A stretch of DNA of 64,000 nt from UBA5078 sp040384465. GTDB taxonomy: Bacteria; Pseudomonadota; Gammaproteobacteria; Pseudomonadales; Pseudohongiellaceae. Positions 33,811 through 41,053 of the stretch are shown piece after piece; positions within the stretch are counted from its first letter, which is position 1, and each line of letters starts with the position of its first letter. The notes under the pieces were generated by a model. That model ran no database searches and had not been told where the DNA came from. It saw nothing but the letters and a program-made list of their open reading frames with translations. The position numbers were made by a program, and so were the translations under genes. Where the stretch lies: NCBI GenBank assembly GCA_040384465.1, contig JAZKJF010000011.1:1-64000 (forward strand), written 5' to 3'.

Positions 33811-35979
33811 CTAGAACACCCAATCCACGCTGAGGCTGATCTCCCGCACCGGCCGTGAGGTGCGCAACTCTCTGCGCTCCAGCGGGCTGCTGCTGCGAAT
33901 GTTGATGTACTCAAACCGCTCGCGTTGACTCTCAGCACGCAACAGATTTTCCGCTTCCAGACGCAGAGTGACATCCTCCATCGGCTGCATTTCTACAAAA
34001 AATTCGAAGTCGATGTCCTGTTCGGATTCCTGCCAGAAATCCAGATCGTACTGCGCGCGCGGAGCATCCATGCGTGTTTCAATACCGTAAGAAAGGCTCT
34101 TCCAGTTCAAGTCCTGACGATATTCCAGTGACCACTCATAGTCCGTGCTGAAATTGAATTCACGCTTCTTGCCAGTGAACGGATCCGTGACACTGGACTT
34201 CTGAAATTCGACGCTCAGATCCAACACGCCACCGTCCACATTCATCCAATCAAGCCGCAAACTGCTGCTGATTTCCAGATCGACCGCGTAGCCATCGCCG
34301 AGATTGCCCGGGGCTGTGCGCGTTCTGATGCCGTCTGCTGTCGCGATCAACAGCGGAATGCGGCCGATGTGATCGGTGACATCGGAATAGAGCGCGGTGA
34401 TCGTGAACACGCCCATATCATTGAGCATCTGGCGCTCGTAGGACAATTCATACTCCCAGGTTTTCTCCGGTTCCAGCTCCGGATTACCCGCGTTGATGAC
34501 ATCGAATCGGTTGTCGTCATTCGTAAAGCTCGCGACAAACGAGCCAAAATCCAACTGGCTGATGGTGCGTTCGATGCGCCCCCGCAACTGCGTCTGTTCG
34601 GTCAGGTCATAGCGCAATGCCAACCGTGGTCGGGGATAGAAGAAGTCGCGGGTACGCTGCACATCCCCCCCGCTTTGCTGCAACTCCGAATATTCCAGGT
34701 CGAGCGAACTCTCCAGCAAAAGTTTTTCCGTTGCCTGCCAGGAATAACTGGTGAACACTTCGTAGCGGGTCTCTTCAATAGTCGACTCCTCGTTGAACAG
34801 TGGCACCTCCACCAATACACCGCTTCTGTTCTCCAACAATGAAGCGTCTTCCTCCACGCTGTTGATCGCCAGCTCCACTCCTGATTCGAACAGATGATCT
34901 TCCGCCAATGCCCATTGATAGGAGCTGCGCAAAATCTTCTCCACACTTACACTTTTCTCCCGCTGCACGTCATCCAATACGGCAACGCCACCATTCGGAA
35001 TGAAGGAAAATGCACTCTCCTCTTCACTCGCAGCGCTCGAATAAATCAGCAGCGTGTTCAAGGTATTGCCATTGCTGAAAACGTGTTGATAATCGCCGCC
35101 AATTTCCCAATCGCGCGCATCCTCAATGTCGTCATTCAGGCGACCACCATCCGCAACTGGATTGGCTCCCACGAATAAAAAATCGTTCGAAGTTTCGCTG
35201 CCAGACTGCCCCTCATCGGCATACAGCGCATTCAGATTCAGCACATTGCCATTGAGAAACGTATAACTCGTATTGGTGGAAAACGTGATTTCATCAAATT
35301 TGCCCGCATAATTTTCGACCTGTCTTTCAAACAGCACATTGCTCGGCGTGTAGAAACTATCGAGAGATGCCGAGCTGTTTCTGCGAACATCTCCTTCCAC
35401 CGAAACGAGGTAATTGAGCGCCCCCAGATCGCCGTTGTAACTGACCTCGCCACCGGCTCCAGGGCTGCCATCGGAATAGTGCTCCGCGCTTGCAGTGACT
35501 GAGCCATAACCAGTATTGAGGGTGTCTTCGAGGACCACATTCACCACCCGTCCCTGACTGCGCACATCAAGCCCGGGCACAGAGCCGCGTATCACTTCTA
35601 TCTGCAACACCTGCCGCGCCTGAATGCGCTGCAACACCGAGCCGACATCGTTCGACTTGCCTGACACGCGATTGCCGTTAATCAGTATCTGATCGCCAGA
35701 ACTGCCAAACCCGCGCTGGCCGCCACCGCCTCCTCCGAAAATATCTTGAATACCGGGCACCCGCTCCAGCTGATCGCTCGCCGTGATCACGTTGTACTGA
35801 CTGAAATAATCGGCGGTGTAAATGACACGATTGCCAGCATCCGCAACAATGACGCCCGGTGCGTTGAGGTTGGCGGTGTCTTGCGCCATCGCCACCGAAA
35901 ACGCGGCACAGCCCATCACACTCGCAATGATCTGTGCCAAATAGAATCGTGATTTACGTTGTTTTGAAAAATGCGCCAT
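33811..35979 (-). CDS. TonB-dependent outer-membrane receptor (paralogue 2)
   Basis: A 722-residue receptor. The signal peptide spans about 1-32 (cleavage near VAMAQ); the plug contains YFSQYNVITASDQLERVPGI, GDQILINGNRVSGKSNDVG and IEVIRGSVPGLDVRSQG. The barrel ends in SLSVDWVF with the required terminal aromatic. A polyglycine loop (FGGGGGGQRGFG) sits in the plug where paralogue 1 has its Gly/Ser loop. The ATG at 35979 is chosen over an upstream start because it gives the signal peptide. It is divergent from an OmpR-type regulator, which probably controls it. Confidence 0.9.
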   Translation of the reverse strand: MAHFSKQRKSRFYLAQIIASVMGCAAFSVAMAQDTANLNAPGVIVADAGNRVIYTADYFSQYNVITASDQLERVPGIQDIFGGGGGGQRGFGSSGDQILINGNRVSGKSNDVGSVLQRIQARQVLQIEVIRGSVPGLDVRSQGRVVNVVLEDTLNTGYGSVTASAEHYSDGSPGAGGEVSYNGDLGALNYLVSVEGDVRRNSSASLDSFYTPSNVLFERQVENYAGKFDEITFSTNTSYTFLNGNVLNLNALYADEGQSGSETSNDFLFVGANPVADGGRLNDDIEDARDWEIGGDYQHVFSNGNTLNTLLIYSSAASEEESAFSFIPNGGVAVLDDVQREKSVSVEKILRSSYQWALAEDHLFESGVELAINSVEEDASLLENRSGVLVEVPLFNEESTIEETRYEVFTSYSWQATEKLLLESSLDLEYSELQQSGGDVQRTRDFFYPRPRLALRYDLTEQTQLRGRIERTISQLDFGSFVASFTNDDNRFDVINAGNPELEPEKTWEYELSYERQMLNDMGVFTITALYSDVTDHIGRIPLLIATADGIRTRTAPGNLGDGYAVDLEISSSLRLDWMNVDGGVLDLSVEFQKSSVTDPFTGKKREFNFSTDYEWSLEYRQDLNWKSLSYGIETRMDAPRAQYDLDFWQESEQDIDFEFFVEMQPMEDVTLRLEAENLLRAESQRERFEYINIRSSSPLERRELRTSRPVREISLSVDWVF

Positions 35980-36141
35980 CTGTTTTATTCCTGCTGCCAA
36001 TGCATTGATTGAAGTACTGATCGATAGCAGGAGTATCACACGACACTTTTAAGGGAGTATTACGAGAGTCCGCATCACGCGTACAAACTCGAAAATTCAC
36101 GCCGTTAAAACTGTCATAATAAACAGGCCGTATGCTCACGC

Positions 36142-36160
36142 TGTATTCAGATTGTATTCA
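36142..36160. promoter_or_regulatory. 11-bp-phased direct repeat, probable response-regulator site
   Basis: TGTATTCA occurs twice (36142-36149 and 36153-36160), exactly 11 bp apart. This is the spacing typical of tandem sites for OmpR/PhoB-class regulators. It ends 19 bp before the GTG of such a regulator and lies in its divergent region with the TonB receptor, suggesting autoregulation and possibly receptor control. Confidence 0.55.
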
Positions 36161-36178
36161 AAGCCCAAGGGGATAACC

Positions 36179-36856
36179 GTGCGATTGTTGGTGGTGGAAG
36201 ATGAAGCCCGTCTTGTGGAAGTTCTCGTTGAGAACCTGCAGACAGCGGGGTTTGTTGTCGACGCGGTTTCCAGCGGCCAGCAAGCCTTCGAGGCCGTGCA
36301 GATGATTGCCTACGATGCCATCATCCTCGACCTCGGCTTGCCGGATTGCGATGGTATCGATCTGTTGAAACGTATCCGCAGTCAAGGCTCGCAAGTCCCC
36401 ATTCTCATTCTGACCGCCCGCGATGCCGTGGAAGATCGTGTGAAAGGGCTGGATGGCGGTGCCGATGATTATCTGGTGAAACCCTTCGCGACATCCGAAC
36501 TCGTCTCGCGCCTCAAGGCTTTGTTGCGCAGACCGGGCGGTGTACTGGGCAGCATTCTGGTGGCGGGCAACCTGACGCTGGACACCATTGCCCGCGATAT
36601 CCAAATCAACGAGTGCCGGGTGGAACTGTCTCGCCGTGAAGTGGCTGTGCTGGAACATCTCATGCGCCGCGTCGGGCGTGTCGTGCCCAAAGAACTGCTG
36701 GAAGAAAAACTGTACGGATTTGGCGAAGAGCTAGAGTCCAATGCGGTGCCAGTACACGTCCACCATCTGCGCCGCAAACTGGAGCAAGGGGGCGCCAGCG
36801 CGCAAATCCACACTGTTCGTGGAGTCGGTTATCTGCTGACGGAGGGACGTCCATGA
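36179..36856 (+). CDS. OmpR-family response regulator (QseB-like)
   Basis: A 225-residue regulator. The receiver spans 1-115, with the acidic pair in LLVVEDEARL, phospho-acceptor in AIILDLGLPDCDGIDLL, Thr in ILTARD and Lys in DDYLVKPFAT. The winged-helix effector domain spans about 130-222 (LSRREVAVLEHLMRRVGRVV, ending VRGVGYLL). The GTG at 36179 has AAGGGG at ideal spacing; an alternative start nine codons upstream would overlap the putative operator. It overlaps the kinase start by 4 bp (ATGA), forming a standard two-component operon. The divergent neighbour is a TonB receptor. Confidence 0.9.
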   Translation: MRLLVVEDEARLVEVLVENLQTAGFVVDAVSSGQQAFEAVQMIAYDAIILDLGLPDCDGIDLLKRIRSQGSQVPILILTARDAVEDRVKGLDGGADDYLVKPFATSELVSRLKALLRRPGGVLGSILVAGNLTLDTIARDIQINECRVELSRREVAVLEHLMRRVGRVVPKELLEEKLYGFGEELESNAVPVHVHHLRRKLEQGGASAQIHTVRGVGYLLTEGRP

Positions 36857-38277
36857 ACTGGTTCCGCTCTAATTCGCTGCAAGTGCGGCTGGCGACCCGG
36901 CTCGGGGCGTTGTTCCTGCTGGCCACGATCATTCTGCTCAGTGTGTTCCTTTATCTCAGTTACGATCTGACAGATTCCTTGAGCCGCCGCGACTTGTTCA
37001 GGCTCGCGGAAGAACTGGCCGAAGAGATCGAAAACGATGGCAGGCTGGATGATATCGAAGAGCTGATCGCGCGCGGCTGGCTCAATAATGACACCCGCTA
37101 TGCAATTTTTGACGGTGAAACCTTCGACAGCGAAAGCAAAGTACTGGCCTCATCGGATACCGCATTCGTGACTGTCGTGCTTGAACGCGACATCATGTCC
37201 GGCGGCACCGAATCCTTTCGACTCGATGAATTTGGAACCCCGCCGCAGAATTTCCTGGGACTGGTGAACATCGAGCGCAGTGAAGCAGGACGCGTCGCGG
37301 TGGTGGTCGCGGAACCGGAGCAGGTCGAACAGGAACTGATGAATGCCATCATGTGGGACGTGGTTTTCAAAGCCCTCTGGATCGTACCGCTCTTCATTTT
37401 CTGTACGCTGCTCGTGGGAGTGCTGGCCATTCGTGGCGGCCTGCAGCCGCTGCGCAGAACCGCGCTGGAGGCTGCGTCTATCAAGCCTGAAGCAATATCG
37501 GCCCGGTTGGGAACGGACAACCTGCCGCGTGAAGTGTTTCCGCTTGTCTATGCCGTCAACAGCGCGCTGGACCGCCTCGAAGCAGGCTTCGAATTGCAGC
37601 GACGTTTCACCGCCAATGCCGCACATGAGCTGCGCACGCCACTGGCCATCATCACCGGCGCCATCGATGGCATGGCCGGCAACGGCAATCTGAAAAAACT
37701 GCGGCAGGACGTTGCCCGCATGAACCGTCTCGTCGAACAACTGCTGCATGTGGCTCGTCTGGACAGCCTCACGCTGAAGACCGACGAGCCTGTAGACCTG
37801 CGCAAGATCGCGCATCAGGTGCTGGAATACATGGCCCCTCTGGCCATCGCACAGGGACAGAGCATCGAACTCGTCGAAGCTGACACCCCCGTGAGCATCC
37901 TCGGCGAGGCGCATGCCGTAGAAGACGCCATCCGGAATCTGATCGAAAACGCCATCATCCACGGCGGCTCCGCTGAGGACATCACTGAGCCCTCCACCGA
38001 GGCCATCAGCATCGAGGTGAAAGTACACGCGGATGGGAGTATCAGCGTCTGCGATCAGGGTCCTGGCATTGCAGTCGAGGATCGCGAGCGCATCTTCGAC
38101 CGCTTCTGGCGCGGCAAGAATGCAGCCTGCGAAGGGGCGGGATTGGGGCTATCCATCGTGCAGGAGATCATGCAACTGCATGGCGGAGTGGTGATCGTGA
38201 GGGATAACGATCACGCAGGCGCCGCAAGAGGCACCTGCGTGACGCTGCGCTTCAGACCAGTGACAACTGCACATTGA
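36853..38277 (+). CDS. Sensor histidine kinase (QseC-like)
   Basis: A 474-residue inner-membrane kinase with two membrane helices (about 17-38 and 170-192) bounding a periplasmic sensor of about 130 residues. A HAMP-like linker, HisKA (FTANAAHELRTPLAIITGAI) and HATPase follow: N-box NLIENAIIHGG, G1 CDQGPGIAVEDRERIFDRFW, G2 EGAGLGLSIV. All catalytic motifs are intact. The partner is the overlapping upstream regulator. The signal is unknown; the receptor divergent from the operon suggests that it senses the availability of the imported nutrient. Its 3' end overlaps the convergent degenerate kinase by 26 bp. Confidence 0.9.
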   Translation: MNWFRSNSLQVRLATRLGALFLLATIILLSVFLYLSYDLTDSLSRRDLFRLAEELAEEIENDGRLDDIEELIARGWLNNDTRYAIFDGETFDSESKVLASSDTAFVTVVLERDIMSGGTESFRLDEFGTPPQNFLGLVNIERSEAGRVAVVVAEPEQVEQELMNAIMWDVVFKALWIVPLFIFCTLLVGVLAIRGGLQPLRRTALEAASIKPEAISARLGTDNLPREVFPLVYAVNSALDRLEAGFELQRRFTANAAHELRTPLAIITGAIDGMAGNGNLKKLRQDVARMNRLVEQLLHVARLDSLTLKTDEPVDLRKIAHQVLEYMAPLAIAQGQSIELVEADTPVSILGEAHAVEDAIRNLIENAIIHGGSAEDITEPSTEAISIEVKVHADGSISVCDQGPGIAVEDRERIFDRFWRGKNAACEGAGLGLSIVQEIMQLHGGVVIVRDNDHAGAARGTCVTLRFRPVTTAH

Positions 38278-39628
38278 AGCAGGTTCCGAACTGATCATTA
38301 GAGGTCACCGACATATGACCTCGGTGATGCTCCGTGATAATAAAATACGGATACGACAAACGATGCTCAACCGGGCAACTGGTCGGGCCAGCAGACGTCG
38401 CGAAATACGGCTCAAAAATATCCGTCTGCGCTTCAGCACTCAAACACTGTCCCTTGTGCCCGATTTTAATCCACAGCGAATCAATAAACTGACTGATCTC
38501 GATGCTGATTCGCGGGTTGCTGTCTGCGCCGCCATCTGCCGCTTTCAACGCATAAAATGCACTGCGCAACAGACGCGTAAAGACCTGCACCAGCTCATCC
38601 GGGAAACACGACACCTGCGGTAACGAGGTGCTGTAATTGCGACGAATCTCGATGTCTTTGAAGGCAAGACCATCCGCATCGGTAAACAGCTCTGTGGCCA
38701 TTTCGATGCTGCGATCCATGATGACAGGCAAATCAGAGAACTGCATCGTCGTGCGGTGACTACGCGCCAGATCCAGCAGATTCTGCGCGATGATTGTCGC
38801 TTGCTGCGCACTCTGTCGCACGATTTCCACTTCCCGCAACAGGAAGGTTTGCAGCGGCCCGAGATCCGCCGTTTCAATTTTCTGTCGCGAATCCGAGACA
38901 TGTTGGAAGATCGTATTGATCGGCAAACTGATGTCATAGGCCATCGCAGAAGCCAGTTCACCGAGCGCGGAAATCTTGTCACGCTCCGCCACTTTGTTTT
39001 CAGCATTCACTTGTCTGGTGATGTCGGAAATCAAAATCACGATGCCGGTGTCATCATGATCTTTCAGCCGATACAACGTGAGTTCATAACTGTATTGACC
39101 GGGCTGCGTGTGCTTCAGGTGAATCGTGTCACCAGTGCTCAGCACGCTTTGCACCTGCTCATCGGTCAGCGTGATAGCGGGGTAAGCCGCCCACAAATTT
39201 TTCCCCGCCACATCGGCAAACGGACGTCCGGTAATATCCTCTGCTGTCTTGTTCCACTGCGTGACCTGCAACTTGTCGTCGATGCCGATCAACATCACGG
39301 GCATCGAATTCACAATGCTGGTGATATAGGCCTCGCGCTTACGCAGCTGCTCTGCGGTCTCTTGCAAGACCACCGTGCGCCGTTCAACGCGCTCTTCGAG
39401 CGTGGCTTTGATGTCCGTCAACGCCTGATTGGAGCGGGTTGCCCGCAGGTGCGCGCGCACCAGAAAGAACAACACGACCAGCAGGGTCAGAATCAACAGG
39501 CTGGCGCTGGTATTCGCGACATACTGCCAATTGGTGCTGCCGTCCTCATCACGGAAAACCGCGAACACATCCGCGTACACACTCAGGCTGGTGCCAAGCA
39601 GCACCAGCAGGGTCAACACTTGCTTCAT
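38252..39628 (-). CDS. Degenerate sensor kinase (PAS plus pseudo-HisKA/HATPase)
   Basis: A 458-residue protein laid out like a histidine kinase: signal/first helix, a membrane helix (about 41-58), a coiled coil (65-100), a PAS domain (about 100-210) and a HisKA/HATPase-like region. Every kinase motif is lost. The H-box reads MAYDISLPINTI with Tyr231 in place of His, the N-box LVQVFTRLLRSAFYAL lacks Asn, G1 reads WIKIGHKGQCLS, and G2 is not recognisable. The frame is open and the fold-defining residues around the motifs (IFEPYFATS) remain, so it is probably a functional pseudokinase rather than debris. The ATG at 39628 follows GAGAAAG. It converges on the intact kinase. Confidence 0.8.
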   Translation of the reverse strand: MKQVLTLLVLLGTSLSVYADVFAVFRDEDGSTNWQYVANTSASLLILTLLVVLFFLVRAHLRATRSNQALTDIKATLEERVERRTVVLQETAEQLRKREAYITSIVNSMPVMLIGIDDKLQVTQWNKTAEDITGRPFADVAGKNLWAAYPAITLTDEQVQSVLSTGDTIHLKHTQPGQYSYELTLYRLKDHDDTGIVILISDITRQVNAENKVAERDKISALGELASAMAYDISLPINTIFQHVSDSRQKIETADLGPLQTFLLREVEIVRQSAQQATIIAQNLLDLARSHRTTMQFSDLPVIMDRSIEMATELFTDADGLAFKDIEIRRNYSTSLPQVSCFPDELVQVFTRLLRSAFYALKAADGGADSNPRISIEISQFIDSLWIKIGHKGQCLSAEAQTDIFEPYFATSAGPTSCPVEHRLSYPYFIITEHHRGHMSVTSNDQFGTCFNVQLSLV

Positions 39629-39738
39629 GAACTTTCTCTCGTCATTGAGGGGCTGATCCCCCTGAACCTGGATATCCGGGGGCCGGAACAACTCGCGGCA
39701 GCCCCCATGCGTGGCCGAAGTGTAGCATGGAAGTGGGG

Positions 39739-41010
39739 TCACTCCCCCAACCTCTCCCTCTTCCCATGCTCGCCCCTGCTGATCACCACCAGCGCTGCCA
39801 ACGTCACCAGCCCAGCACCAGAAAGGTAATAACCCACCGCCGCAATGCCATAGTTCACCGCCAACCAGGTCGCGATGTAGGGCGCCAGCGATCCGCCGAG
39901 AATGCCGGCCAGGTTGAAGGCCAGGGAGGCGCCGGTATAACGCACCGCCGTCGGGAACAATTCTGACAATGCGGTGCCGAGAGGCCCGTAGGTCAGGCCC
40001 ATGCAGCCGAGCCCGAGCGACAGCAGTACGATCACCATGAATGTGCTGCCCCCGGCGAACAGCGGCCCGAACACGAGCCCGAACAGCATGATCGCGACGG
40101 TGGCGTAGATGAGCATACGCAGACGGCCGACGCGGTCGGCGACGATGGCTGAGTAGGGAATCATCGCAGCGAAGAACAGCACGCCGATGATCTGCATGAT
40201 GAGGAAATCCTGCCGCGCGAAGCCGAGCTGGCTGGTGCCCCAGCTGAGGGTGAACACCGTCATCAGGTAGAACGTGACGAAGGTGGTGGTCGCCATCAGC
40301 GTGGCCAGAATCAGCGTGCTGGTGTGGTCACGCAAAACGGTGACCAGCGGCACCTTGACTCGTTCCTGCTTGTCGATAGTTTCCTGGAATGCGGGCGTCT
40401 CGGTGATCTGCAGGCGCACGTAGAGGCCGACGAAGACCAGCAGCGCGCTGGCCACGAAAGGCACGCGCCAGCCCCACGCGAAGAATTGTTCTTCAGTGAG
40501 TGTCGCGTTGAGCGCCACGAACACGAGCGTAGAGAGAATGAAACCGATGGGGGCGCCTAACTGTGGAAACATGCCATACCAGGCCCGTTTGCCCGGTGGA
40601 GCGTTCTCCGTGGCGAGTAGCACGGCGCCGCCCCATTCGCCGCCCAGGCCGATGCCCTGCCCGAAGCGGCATAGCGCGAGTAATGCGGGAGCGAGCAAGC
40701 CGATGGAGGCATAGGTGGGCAGCAGCCCGATAGCGACTGTCGACACGCCCATGGTAAGCAACGCGGCAACGAGAGTCGCCTTGCGGCCGATGCGGTCGCC
40801 GAAGTGGCCGAACAGTGCTGAGCCTATCGGCCGTGCGAAAAAGGCGAGTGCGAACGTCGCCAGTGACTGCAGCATGGCCGTCGCCGGGTCGGTGCCCGGG
40901 AAGAACAGTGTGGGAAACACCAGCACGGCGGCAGTGCCATAGATGTAGAAGTCGAAGAACTCGATCGTGGTACCGATCAGGCTCGCGAACAGGACGCGTC
41001 TTGAACTCAT
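39739..41010 (-). CDS. MHS-family MFS transporter
   Basis: A 423-residue transporter with 12 helices of the metabolite:H+ symporter family (ProP/ShiA/KgtP relatives). SLIGTTIEFFDFYIYGTAAV, FARPIGSALFGHFGDRIGRK, RFGQGIGLGGEWGGAVLLA and GWRVPFVAS are the hallmarks. Substrates in the family include proline/betaine, shikimate and dicarboxylates; this one cannot be assigned. It has AGGAAGAG at long spacing. It stands 43 bp downstream of ppc on the same strand and may be cotranscribed with it. Confidence 0.9.
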   Translation of the reverse strand: MSSRRVLFASLIGTTIEFFDFYIYGTAAVLVFPTLFFPGTDPATAMLQSLATFALAFFARPIGSALFGHFGDRIGRKATLVAALLTMGVSTVAIGLLPTYASIGLLAPALLALCRFGQGIGLGGEWGGAVLLATENAPPGKRAWYGMFPQLGAPIGFILSTLVFVALNATLTEEQFFAWGWRVPFVASALLVFVGLYVRLQITETPAFQETIDKQERVKVPLVTVLRDHTSTLILATLMATTTFVTFYLMTVFTLSWGTSQLGFARQDFLIMQIIGVLFFAAMIPYSAIVADRVGRLRMLIYATVAIMLFGLVFGPLFAGGSTFMVIVLLSLGLGCMGLTYGPLGTALSELFPTAVRYTGASLAFNLAGILGGSLAPYIATWLAVNYGIAAVGYYLSGAGLVTLAALVVISRGEHGKRERLGE

Positions 41011-41053
41011 GTTGTTTTTATTCTCTTCCTGAAATTACTTTTTAGCTTACCCG

